64,000 bases of DNA from UBA2330 sp049293015. GTDB lineage: Bacteria; Bacteroidota; Ignavibacteria; Tepidaquicellales; Tepidaquicellaceae. The position numbers and the translations under genes were made by a program. The notes under the pieces are model-generated. The model had not been told where the DNA came from, made no database searches, and saw nothing but the letters and a program-made list of their open reading frames with translations. Below, piece by piece: positions 36,957 through 45,518 of the stretch; the stretch's first letter is position 1; each line of letters opens with the position of its first letter. The stretch lies in NCBI GenBank assembly GCA_049293015.1, contig JBATSB010000129.1:1-64000 (forward strand), in the 5' to 3' direction.

Positions 36957-37583
36957 TTATTTATCTTTGGAATATTTATCAGAAAGCAGTTCCTGTATCA
37001 TTCTTTCTGTCTTATCATATTTTCCTTCGCCGACTTTTTTATATCTTATCTCACCGAATTTATCTATTAGAAATATCGTCGGCCATGCATGAACATCAAA
37101 TTTTTTCCATACTGAAAAATCATTATCCGTTAGCACGGGATATTCAATGCCAAGCTTTTCTACACTATTTTTTACATTATCAAAATTTCTTTCGTTGTCA
37201 AACTCGGGGCAGTGAATTCCGATCATTTCAAAATCATCTGATCTGTATTTACTATACCATTCCTTAAGATGAGGAAGTGTATTTGTGCAGTTATAACATC
37301 CAAAAGTCCAGAACTCGATCAGGACTACCTTTCCACGCAGATCATTCATTGTTATATCCTTGTTGGTATTGATCCATTTGCCTTTGTTAATGATCTCAGG
37401 TGCAGGTTCATCTGAAAGAGAAGTATTCAAAATATAAGGCGTCATATATTCATGCAGATCATTTACATCCAGCGGGAGAGTATTTGATTTCACGGGATAA
37501 ATTATTTTTCCTGAAAGCATCAATATCACCAGCACTAAAATTACTGCAGCTATAATTATTTGGAATTTATTTTTTTTCAGCAT
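36957..37583 (-). CDS. Membrane-anchored thioredoxin-like (TlpA/redoxin) protein
   Basis: 208 aa. An N-terminal signal anchor (about 8-27) leads into a periplasmic thioredoxin fold. The redox motif FGCYNCTNTLP (CxxC, about 95-98) and the cis-proline AWPTIFLIDKFGEIRYKKVG are visible. The CYNC redox site and TlpA/AhpC-TSA spacing suggest an extracytoplasmic thiol-disulfide carrier. It is 33 bases downstream of arsS and probably in its transcript, which may tie it to thiol supply or to envelope redox chemistry. Confidence 0.88.
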   Translation of the reverse strand: MLKKNKFQIIIAAVILVLVILMLSGKIIYPVKSNTLPLDVNDLHEYMTPYILNTSLSDEPAPEIINKGKWINTNKDITMNDLRGKVVLIEFWTFGCYNCTNTLPHLKEWYSKYRSDDFEMIGIHCPEFDNERNFDNVKNSVEKLGIEYPVLTDNDFSVWKKFDVHAWPTIFLIDKFGEIRYKKVGEGKYDKTERMIQELLSDKYSKDK

Positions 37584-37616
37584 ATCAAAATATTATTTAT
37601 AAAAATAATAGTAAAA

Positions 37617-38657
37617 TTATGCAACAGCACCTCCGCAGCTCGATCCCGCACCGGCAGTACATCCGAAGCAGTGCTGACCAGTTATAATTTCTCGTGTGTC
37701 GAGATAATTCAAATCAAAATCTCTGATATGTTCTTTGAGATCATTGTTTACTTTCAGCTCGAGCATCTGATTAAAATCACAGTCATACAGATATCCGTCC
37801 CAACCTACGGAGATTGTATTTGTACACATTACATTCTCAGCGGCTGATGGATTATAAGAATCGATCAGCTTATCCATATAATATTCATAATTTTCAGATT
37901 CTATCAGATATTCGAGAAATCTGCTGATCGGCATATTTGTGATTGTGAACAGGTTATTAAATTCGATCCCGAATTTTCCAAAAAGTTCTTTTTTAAAATC
38001 ATTTTCGAGAGACTTCTGCGAGCCGGGCAGGAATGCACCTGTAGGATTATAGACAAGATTCAGAATAAGTCCTGTACCTTCTTTTCCATATCCTTTTTCA
38101 TTCAGCATCTTCAGAGCTTTGACAGAGGCTTCAAAAACTCCGTCGCCTCTTTGTCTGTCAGTATTGCTTTTTTGATAATAAGGAAGGGATGAAACAACTT
38201 CTATGTTATTTTCTTTAAAGAAATCAGGAAGGTCGTTGTATTTGGGATTAGCCAGTATAATAGTGAGATTACATCTGACCAAAATATGAATATCAAGTTT
38301 TTTAAGTTCGGAAACAAACCAGCGGAAGTCAGGATTCATCTCAGGAGCTCCGCCTGTAATGTCGGCTGTTTTTATTTCAGTGTCTTTTAATTTATCAATA
38401 ATGATCTGCATGGTCTCTCTTGACATAATTTCTTTTCTGTCAGGACCGGCATCTACGTGGCAGTGTTTGCAGGTTTGGTTGCACATCTTGCCGATATTGA
38501 CCTGAAAAATTTCAACTTTTCTTGAAGAAAGTTTTTCAATTCCTGATTTTTTTAAATAGGATGAAAAAGTTTTATGGGAATATCCGTTTAGAATATTAAG
38601 TTGCTCACCTGCTATGGACAGTTCCGAATCTCTGAATTTCAGACTTTTTGTAAGCAT
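37617..38657 (-). CDS. arsS: Arsenosugar biosynthesis radical SAM protein ArsS
   Basis: 346 aa radical SAM enzyme with the 4Fe-4S binding MCNQTCKHCHVDAGPD (CxxxCxxC, about residues 58-65), ITGGAPEMNP and an N-terminal extension typical of the TIGR04167 (ArsS) family. The C-terminal HCFGCTAGAGSSCGGAVA carries extra cysteines, as in the family. ArsS is proposed to transfer the 5'-deoxyadenosyl group to dimethylarsenite on the way to arsenosugars. It lies 16 bases after the AhpD-like gene. The arsenite methyltransferase gene arsM is not in the window. Confidence 0.95.
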   Translation of the reverse strand: MLTKSLKFRDSELSIAGEQLNILNGYSHKTFSSYLKKSGIEKLSSRKVEIFQVNIGKMCNQTCKHCHVDAGPDRKEIMSRETMQIIIDKLKDTEIKTADITGGAPEMNPDFRWFVSELKKLDIHILVRCNLTIILANPKYNDLPDFFKENNIEVVSSLPYYQKSNTDRQRGDGVFEASVKALKMLNEKGYGKEGTGLILNLVYNPTGAFLPGSQKSLENDFKKELFGKFGIEFNNLFTITNMPISRFLEYLIESENYEYYMDKLIDSYNPSAAENVMCTNTISVGWDGYLYDCDFNQMLELKVNNDLKEHIRDFDLNYLDTREIITGQHCFGCTAGAGSSCGGAVA

Positions 38658-38672
38658 ATAATAAAATTTAAA

Positions 38673-39005
38673 TTACATCGAAACTTTTTTCACATGATTC
38701 ATCATCTGCACACCGTGAACAAGTGAAGCGCCACCGCGGATAGCAGTTGCGACATGTACGGCTTCCATCATTTGTTCTTCATTGCATCCTTTTTCGAGAG
38801 CATCATGAGAATAAGCATCTATGCAGTAAGGACACTGAACTGCATGCGAAACGGCGAGGGCAATAAGAGATTTTTCTCTTTCAGTAAGAGCGCCTTCAGC
38901 GAATACAGCACTATAATAATCAAAGAATTTTTTGGCAAGCTCTTCATCGAATTCTGACACATTGGGGAATTTTTTAAGGTCTTTAGACTGGTAATAGTTT
39001 TCCAT
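38673..39005 (-). CDS. Arsenosugar-associated AhpD/carboxymuconolactone decarboxylase-like protein
   Basis: 110 aa with the AhpD-type redox site CPYCIDAYSHDALEKGC (about 57-73, CxxC followed by His). Length and GASLVHGVQMMNHVKK at the end agree with the small peroxidase-like protein of arsenosugar clusters (TIGR04169). A thiol-dependent reductase or peroxidase step on arsenic species is an inference. It is the first gene of the arsS transcript, preceded by about 285 bases of AT-rich divergent DNA. Confidence 0.9.
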   Translation of the reverse strand: MENYYQSKDLKKFPNVSEFDEELAKKFFDYYSAVFAEGALTEREKSLIALAVSHAVQCPYCIDAYSHDALEKGCNEEQMMEAVHVATAIRGGASLVHGVQMMNHVKKVSM

Positions 39006-39291
39006 TTAAATAAAAATTTTTAGGATTATTGAATACAGGTTTTATGGTTTTATTTAATATTAAGTTAAACAGTAATTCAGACAACTTTTATAAAATAAAA
39101 TAAGTTCATATAACTTCTCTTAAATAATATTAAAATAAATTTTTAATATTGGAACAAATTTTTAATAATAGAATAAAAGGGAATACATTTTATTAAGTGA
39201 TAAATATAAAAATAAAATACATTCTTTTATAGCTATTTGAATTTATTGTTATAGTTAAGTTTTCTAAATTACAACCGATTTTTAAAAATTA

Positions 39292-41226
39292 ATGTCAGAC
39301 GATTTAAACAAGCCGGATTCAGAAACTCCACAGGACGATGAATCTTCCAAAAACAGTAACGATAAAGAATTAAACAAAAAAGAGACAAAGGACTCAGACG
39401 GATCAATGTTAAAAAATCCTGATGAAGAGCCACAGGGAAGTTTATTTCCAGATGGGAGGGAAGAAAGCATTTCATCATCGAAACCTCAAAAATCATCAAA
39501 AGAAAGCGAAAGAGACATACCAAAGGATAATGATATTCAGAAGTCAATATCAGACAGTGACATAAGACCTGTTCAGTCATTAACCACTTCCAGCAAACCA
39601 AAAGTAAGTAATTATCAGATAAGTCTGATTGATGAAAATTATCTGAAAGTATCAGTGGCTACTAAAAAGGGGATTAAAATTAATTCTTCTTTGATTGAGA
39701 ATAAAAAGAATGCTGAAATTCAGAATAATGAAATTTATCTCAACCCCAGAATAGATCTCGCTCAGCAGGAGGTCGAGATACATATTACAATTGATGAAAA
39801 TTCCGAAAAGGAAACAGATAAAAGCGAAGATAAAGAATTAACCGGCAGCGGTGAACTTGATGACAACATTCTCAAAGAAGATGAAAAGGAAAGTGTTGAG
39901 AGTAAATTCAAAGTCAGTCCAATAAACGAGAATCTACTTAAGGTAAAAATTAAGACAGATAAATCCGTAAAAATAGATTCTGTTACAAAAGATAAAAAGA
40001 CGTCATTACAAACACAGAGTAACAGGGTGCTTCTTCTGCCTGATAAGAATAATAAATTTCATCTGATTGAGATCACTATCGAGCTCGATCCGGAAATGCG
40101 TGACATCAACGAAGAGTTAACCGGATCCACCGAAGACGGCAAAATAAAATTTATTCCAAATCCGGAAGTAGTGGATCTAATTCAGCCGCCGGATTATTCA
40201 GAATTTCCAGAAGATCAGGGTTTTATAAATCCTGAAGGAGGGTTCATAAACCCGTTTGATAAATTAAGACATCTTATCAGAAGGAATCTGACAATAGGTC
40301 TTGTAATAGCAGCAATACTTCATCTCGCTGCAGCGGGAATAGCTTTTTATACAATAGGAAAAAAATCAGAAGATCAGCAGCCTGAGGAACAGCCGAGATT
40401 AATTGTACTGCAGGATCTTCCCGATCCGAAAATAAAACTTCAGGATGTAGAAGACCCTAATAAACCAAAGATAGTAGACATTCCTGCTGATGAAAATCCT
40501 GACAATCCTGTAAAAAGAGAGATAACTCCAAGGAAGATCATTCAGCCACCAAAAGTTAACCGGCCAAATAATAAAAGTGATAGTGATACATTGCCCGGAT
40601 CAGAACTTGCAAAAGAATTAGATTCTTTAAGAAAGTTAACAGATGCGCTGGAAGGTGACACGACAGATACATTATTAGATTCACTGCAGTCAAACTATGT
40701 AATACCTGATTCTCTGAGAAATAATTTCAGTGAACAGGATATCGGACTTGCCATGTATTTCCCAAGCAACTGGAAACTTACAGATCAGAGAGATATAAAC
40801 AAGAATGAAAAGGAATTTAAAGGAGTGGTACTAACAGATACAACAGCTGAGCAGCCGGGTACAATGACATTGTTTGTTTTTCTTGACAGCGAACTTAAGG
40901 ATTTTAATACTGAAGACTTCAAAATGGAATTTGCAATGAATGACACTACTCTCAGCGGATTTGTGAAAGAGCCAAAAACACTGGCTGGATTTACAGAATA
41001 CCGGTTTTATGTATTTAATAAGATCGGAACGGAGAAGTTGTCTCTGCGTGCATCTGTACGAAAGCAGTATTTTGATCAATATAAGAATGAGATAGAATCA
41101 GTTGTAAGGTCAATAAATATCAAAAAGAATATAAATAAGACAGACAGTACAAAACAAGCACCTTCTACTATTCCTGAAGACAGTGAAGAAGAGGTCGAGG
41201 GTGAAGAAGAAGACGGTACAAATTAG
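39292..41226 (+). CDS. Membrane protein with duplicated N-terminal domain and periplasmic C-domain
   Basis: 644 aa, unknown family. Residues 1-100 are acidic, Ser/Asp/Lys-rich and disordered. A domain of about 63 residues occurs twice (105-168 and 206-268: IDENYLKVSVATKKGIKI against INENLLKVKIKTDKSVKI). One TM helix follows (333-355), then a Pro/Asp-rich linker (about 360-440) with TonB-like spacing, and a compact domain (about 485-610, LAMYFPSNWKLTD ... VRKQYFDQYKNEIESVVRSI). The N-terminus should be cytoplasmic, linking an internal charged region to an envelope domain. The C-terminal 30 residues are highly acidic. Confidence 0.75.
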   Translation: MSDDLNKPDSETPQDDESSKNSNDKELNKKETKDSDGSMLKNPDEEPQGSLFPDGREESISSSKPQKSSKESERDIPKDNDIQKSISDSDIRPVQSLTTSSKPKVSNYQISLIDENYLKVSVATKKGIKINSSLIENKKNAEIQNNEIYLNPRIDLAQQEVEIHITIDENSEKETDKSEDKELTGSGELDDNILKEDEKESVESKFKVSPINENLLKVKIKTDKSVKIDSVTKDKKTSLQTQSNRVLLLPDKNNKFHLIEITIELDPEMRDINEELTGSTEDGKIKFIPNPEVVDLIQPPDYSEFPEDQGFINPEGGFINPFDKLRHLIRRNLTIGLVIAAILHLAAAGIAFYTIGKKSEDQQPEEQPRLIVLQDLPDPKIKLQDVEDPNKPKIVDIPADENPDNPVKREITPRKIIQPPKVNRPNNKSDSDTLPGSELAKELDSLRKLTDALEGDTTDTLLDSLQSNYVIPDSLRNNFSEQDIGLAMYFPSNWKLTDQRDINKNEKEFKGVVLTDTTAEQPGTMTLFVFLDSELKDFNTEDFKMEFAMNDTTLSGFVKEPKTLAGFTEYRFYVFNKIGTEKLSLRASVRKQYFDQYKNEIESVVRSINIKKNINKTDSTKQAPSTIPEDSEEEVEGEEEDGTN

Positions 41227-41255
41227 GCAGATTCGGAGAAAGATCTTGAAGTTTG

Positions 41256-41411
41256 GTTAATACAGCAAAAACTGACAGGTTTATCCAAAAGTCAAAATGC
41301 GTATCGTGAATCTGATGAAACCTGTCAGTTTTCGTTAATACAGCAAAAACTGACAGGTTTATCCAAAAGTCAAAATGCGTATCGTGAATCTAATAAAACC
41401 TGTCAGTTTTC
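41256..41411. repeat. Two tandem 78-bp units, each with a 15-bp inverted repeat
   Basis: Units 41256-41333 and 41334-41411 differ at very few bases. Each has AAAACTGACAGGTTT near its left end and the exact reverse complement at its right end (41268-41282 with 41318-41332 in unit 1), separated by about 35 bases that begin with ATCCAAAAGTC. It lies between convergent genes, so it may act as a transcript end, but it has no T-run. It is not a CRISPR: the repeat is the whole unit and there is no spacer variation. Confidence 0.85.
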
Positions 41412-41506
41412 GTAAACTACTGCAAAACTCAAAATTTATTACTCTACATGTTCCAAAAAACTCCACTTTCACGTTTCCACATACCTCTTCGTAAGTCTGT
41501 ATATCC

Positions 41507-42916
41507 TTACTTTATTAACATCATCCTTTTTACTTCAGACAGCATTTCTGTCTCCAGCTTATAAAAATATACTCCGCTTGGAAAATTACTTCCGTCAAAC
41601 TCAACCGAATATCTTCCCGCTCTCTGTTTCTCGTTGACTAACTCAGCAATCTCATTTCCCAAAACATCAAATATCTTCAGACTTACTAACTCTTCACTCG
41701 AAACTTGTAACTCGTAACTGATAACTGTCTTTGGATTAAATGGATTTGGATAATTCTGATTCAGCTGAAAATCCCCAGGTACATCAATTGTATTTTGATT
41801 ATTAATTCCCACTACTGTATTTGCAATTTTAATACTGCCTGGTCCTCCGTAAGCACCTATATCATTTCGGAGAGTTCCTCTTGCCGGCCACATTGCATTC
41901 GAAGGATTTATGAGATCAGCAGGGTCATTGTATATGATACTTGAGTCACCTTTATCTATACACGGAGATGTACTTCTCAGATAATAGTTTGTCGTATCGA
42001 AATCCGGCTGCTCGTTGATATTCCCGGCACCGTTGTATCCGCCCTGTACGTTGCAGTATCTCACTGTAAAATTTCCGTTTGCTATCTGCACATTATTAGG
42101 AGAAGTATTTCCCCAGACTATGTTATTTCTTATTAATGCAACGACTCCGCCGTTCCCGAATATTCCCGGATTACCGCTTACTGCAGAATTTTCAACGATA
42201 GTATTATTTGTTAAAGAAATAATTCGTGTAAAAAATCCGTTTACCCACACACCTGAACCAGCACCGAATTCAAGTGATCCATAGTTTTTAAAAATAACAT
42301 TGTTTTTATATTCACCACCTGTATAATTCAACACCACCCCCGCTCCATATCTCGCAGTGTTGTTAGTTACAACATTATTTAAAAATCTGGGATAAGAATC
42401 TCCTATTCTGACTCCGCCGCCGCCTGTACTGAATACACCACCTGTAACAGCAGAATTTCCGGTTATAATATTATTTTGAATTACCGGATCTGAATACTGG
42501 ATCAAAAGTCCGCCGCCTTCTCTGAATAATCCTGCGCCGTGTTCATCCGTCCACTTTGTTCCTGTTCCGCCTGTAAGTGTGAATCCCTGCAGGACAGTCG
42601 TTGAATCTTCATGGTTGTTTATAATCACGCAGCTTGCAGTGTCGGGATTTTGAGGATTACTGCCATTTATTACTGTGGAATGGATAAAGGATAAATTACC
42701 TGTCTGATAATAGAGACTTGTCAGGACGATATTCTTCCCGCGGAAATTAATGTTTTCCATATAAGTCCCGGGTTGCACCAGTACTGTATCACCGTTTGAA
42801 GAAGCATTTATTCCAGCCTGAATTGTAGAATGCTGTGACGGTACATTTATTATGTTTGCATTTGAAATTGAATTAAAAGCAAACAGGGAAATCAAAAGTA
42901 AAATTAATTTTTTCAT
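41507..42916 (-). CDS. Secreted right-handed beta-helix protein with T9SS sorting domain
   Basis: About 469 aa from the chosen ATG. An in-frame ATG nine codons upstream would only add a charged leader before a good signal peptide (MKKLILLLISLFAFNSISNA). The body has parallel beta-helix repeats of the pectate-lyase/choice-of-anchor type (INNHEDSTTVLQGFTL, IQNNIITGNSAVTGG, RFLNNVVTNNTARYGAG). The C-terminal NYPNPFNPKTVISYEL starts the T9SS type A domain. It is likely a surface or secreted polysaccharide-binding or -cleaving protein; no catalytic site can be named. Confidence 0.88.
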   Translation of the reverse strand: MKKLILLLISLFAFNSISNANIINVPSQHSTIQAGINASSNGDTVLVQPGTYMENINFRGKNIVLTSLYYQTGNLSFIHSTVINGSNPQNPDTASCVIINNHEDSTTVLQGFTLTGGTGTKWTDEHGAGLFREGGGLLIQYSDPVIQNNIITGNSAVTGGVFSTGGGGVRIGDSYPRFLNNVVTNNTARYGAGVVLNYTGGEYKNNVIFKNYGSLEFGAGSGVWVNGFFTRIISLTNNTIVENSAVSGNPGIFGNGGVVALIRNNIVWGNTSPNNVQIANGNFTVRYCNVQGGYNGAGNINEQPDFDTTNYYLRSTSPCIDKGDSSIIYNDPADLINPSNAMWPARGTLRNDIGAYGGPGSIKIANTVVGINNQNTIDVPGDFQLNQNYPNPFNPKTVISYELQVSSEELVSLKIFDVLGNEIAELVNEKQRAGRYSVEFDGSNFPSGVYFYKLETEMLSEVKRMMLIK

Positions 42917-43206
42917 TTTTGTAATTTTTAAATTTATGAACATTTATATATTAGACAGAATAAAATTACGTTCGTGACAAATTTTTAAAATGCTTTATAG
43001 TTTGAAATTATAAACCCTGCAATTTAAATTATTTCCCCATACTCAAATCTCATGTTTTTTTAAAATGAAACCTGATTAATATTTTATACAAACTTCATTT
43101 TAATTATCTTTGAAAAGTTTTTCAGTAACTTGTAAAAGTACTGTGATATCTATTCGCATAAACTTTTTAGAAATTTTCGGATAATTTAAAAATAAAATCG
43201 AACGAC

Positions 43207-44571
43207 ATGGCAAAGATTAAGACTAAATATGTTTGTCAGACATGCGGCTACTCATCTGTAAGATGGAGCGGTAAATGTCCTGACTGTGATAACTGGAATA
43301 CATTGGTAGAAGAAATTCAAAGCACCGACAGCCGTAGCAGAACTCCGCTCAAAAATGTAAAAATCAGCAACGGCTCATACAGACTTATCTCCGAAATTGA
43401 TTCCGTAAATGAATCTCGCACACTTACCCATATCTCTGAGCTTGACCGCGTACTCGGAGGCGGCATCGTCGAAAGTTCTGTCATCCTCATCGGAGGTGAT
43501 CCGGGCATCGGAAAATCCACTCTCATGCTACAGCTTGCTGAAAAAATTAATAATAAAAAAATTCTTTATGTCAGCGGTGAAGAATCTGCAGCTCAGATCA
43601 AACTTCGTTCCGACAGACTCAATTATGATTTAGGAAATTTCTATATACTTTCTGAAACCAATCTCGACATCATAAACGCTGTGATAGAAAAAGAAATACC
43701 TGATATTGTAATTGTTGATTCTATACAAACTGTCTTCAGACCTGAGATTGAAAGTGCTCCGGGTACAGTTTCACAGCTTCGTGAATCTACTGCATTGCTC
43801 ATGCACCTTGCAAAGAAAAATAATTTTTCTATTTTCATAGTCGGACATATTACAAAAGAAGGTATGATCGCCGGTCCAAAAGTGCTCGAACATATGGTGG
43901 ACGTTGTATTGCAATTCGAAGGCGAAAGAACTCATTCATTCAGAATTCTCAGAGGAATTAAAAATCGATTCGGCTCTACAAATGAGATCGGGATTTTTGA
44001 AATGACCGACATGGGTCTGAAAGAAGTTCTCAATCCCAGTGAAGTTTTTTTGTCACAGAGAAACTACGGAGCTTCGGGTTGCGTGATTTCTGCTTCGGTC
44101 GAAGGTACAAGACCAATCCTAATAGAAGTTCAGGCACTTGTAACCTCTTCTAACTATGGCATTCCACAGCGTACTTCCATGGGCTTCGATTATAAAAAAC
44201 TAAATATAATTGTTGCCGTGCTTGAAAAAAAACTCGGGATATTTTTAAATAAGTCTGACATATTTTTAAATATTGCAGGAGGTATTAAGATCGAAGAGCC
44301 GGCAACGGATCTTGCAGTTGCAATGAGCATCTATTCTTCATTCCGCGATATTCCGGTAGATTCGGAAACTGTATTACTTGGTGAGATTGGATTATCAGGA
44401 GAGGTCAGGACAATTTCTTATGCAGAAAGAAGGATCACTGAAGCAGCTAAACTTGGATTTAAAAGAATAATAATTCCAAAAGGTAATCTGAAAAATATTA
44501 ACTCGAAGAAATTTAACGCTGAAATAACCGGGGTTGAAAAAATAAATGACGCTATTGATAAACTATTCTGA
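43207..44571 (+). CDS. radA: DNA repair protein RadA
   Basis: 454 aa, complete domain set: N-terminal zinc finger (CQTCGYSSVRWSGKCPDC, residues 10-27), RecA-like ATPase with Walker A GGDPGIGKSTL (about 95-105), the RadA-specific KNRFGSTNEIG (about 257-267) and a Lon-like C-terminal domain. RadA (Sms) promotes branch migration in homologous recombination. ATG start, no Shine-Dalgarno sequence seen. It converges with the GntR gene 47 bases downstream. Confidence 0.97.
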   Translation: MAKIKTKYVCQTCGYSSVRWSGKCPDCDNWNTLVEEIQSTDSRSRTPLKNVKISNGSYRLISEIDSVNESRTLTHISELDRVLGGGIVESSVILIGGDPGIGKSTLMLQLAEKINNKKILYVSGEESAAQIKLRSDRLNYDLGNFYILSETNLDIINAVIEKEIPDIVIVDSIQTVFRPEIESAPGTVSQLRESTALLMHLAKKNNFSIFIVGHITKEGMIAGPKVLEHMVDVVLQFEGERTHSFRILRGIKNRFGSTNEIGIFEMTDMGLKEVLNPSEVFLSQRNYGASGCVISASVEGTRPILIEVQALVTSSNYGIPQRTSMGFDYKKLNIIVAVLEKKLGIFLNKSDIFLNIAGGIKIEEPATDLAVAMSIYSSFRDIPVDSETVLLGEIGLSGEVRTISYAERRITEAAKLGFKRIIIPKGNLKNINSKKFNAEITGVEKINDAIDKLF

Positions 44572-44618
44572 CATTTTTTTTTACTACATTAAACTTATAC
44601 TGGAAGATTTATAACAGG

Positions 44619-45254
44619 TCAGTCAGTTATACTTTTTATAATCCTTTCCTTTACGTGTTCAATATAATTAATCCAAAGTTCAACAGCTTCATCATACTTT
44701 TTTGATTCGCAAAGATTTACGAATTCTCTGTGACTTTCAATTGTAATTTTTGTGGTGTTTTCTATTTCAAAATAATCATTCAGTACTCTGATACCCTGAC
44801 TGTAAATGTCGTTAATTATTTTCATGGAAAGTTCCATTTTTGAAGGAGAATAAATTACTTTAGCAAAATCCCATACCAGATAACTGGACTCACAGTATTT
44901 TTCGCAGTTCTCAATTTTATCAAGGATTGCATGAGCTTTTTTGTAAGTTGATTTTGTATAATTTGGAATTGCTTTCTTAAGGATCATAGGTACAAGTAAT
45001 ACATATATCTCTCCATTCTCAATTGCATTATCACGTGAAATATTTTTTACAAAACCCCCTCTGTTATGGATAAGATCTATGTATCCTTCACTCTGAAGTA
45101 TTCGAAATGCTTCTCTGACTGGAACGCGGCTGATGTTAAAATTTTTAGATACTGAAGTTTCTGTTAAATGTGCGCCGGGTTTTAAAATACCATTTGTAAT
45201 TTCCTTTCTCAAAGTAATTACAATCTTTTGTACAATAGAACTTGTTGAATTCAT
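44619..45254 (-). CDS. GntR-family transcriptional regulator (FadR/FCD type)
   Basis: 211 aa. The N-terminal winged helix spans residues 1-70 (ILKPGAHLTETSVSKNFNIS and RVPVREAFRILQSEGYIDLI are the signature), followed by an all-helical FCD effector domain. The second half is divergent, and the usual metal-ligand His pattern of FCD domains is only partly visible (ESHREFVNL, IEHVKERI). The ligand is unknown. Divergent from the T9SS choice-of-anchor B gene, with a 260-base AT-rich region between them, so it may regulate itself or that gene. Confidence 0.88.
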   Translation of the reverse strand: MNSTSSIVQKIVITLRKEITNGILKPGAHLTETSVSKNFNISRVPVREAFRILQSEGYIDLIHNRGGFVKNISRDNAIENGEIYVLLVPMILKKAIPNYTKSTYKKAHAILDKIENCEKYCESSYLVWDFAKVIYSPSKMELSMKIINDIYSQGIRVLNDYFEIENTTKITIESHREFVNLCESKKYDEAVELWINYIEHVKERIIKSITD

Positions 45255-45319
45255 ATTTAGTTAATTTTTTTTCCTTTTAACTATTACCTGTCGTTTACTG
45301 ATAGTTAGTTTGTTAAAAT

Positions 45320-45385
45320 ACAAATTATATGCTAAAATAAATAATCGATAATATATGCTTTCACAACATATGTACATTTACACCT
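45320..45385. promoter_or_regulatory. Candidate operator region upstream of the GntR gene
   Basis: Two TATATGCT words (45326-45333 and 45352-45359), 26 bases apart, precede the palindromic CATATG/ATGTACAT cluster at about 45367-45377. GntR/FadR operators are short palindromes near the gene start, so this is a reasonable candidate, but the half-sites are AT-rich and could occur by chance. Confidence 0.25.
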
Positions 45386-45518
45386 TCTACAAAAACTATG
45401 ATTCTTAAATTTAAAATATATTTTAAATTCTGAATAACATTTAAATCTGTAATTAATGTTTTTTTTAAATTTCATTAAATATATATTGATGAAAAATTAT
45501 TATAAAAATTTAATTTCT

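Noticed and set aside
39269..39601. A 110-codon minus-strand frame at the start of the duplicated-domain protein
   Set aside because: It is antisense to an acidic, low-complexity coding region, which commonly leaves open antisense frames.
41256..41411. CRISPR array
   Set aside because: Only two whole-unit copies, no distinct spacers and no cas genes.
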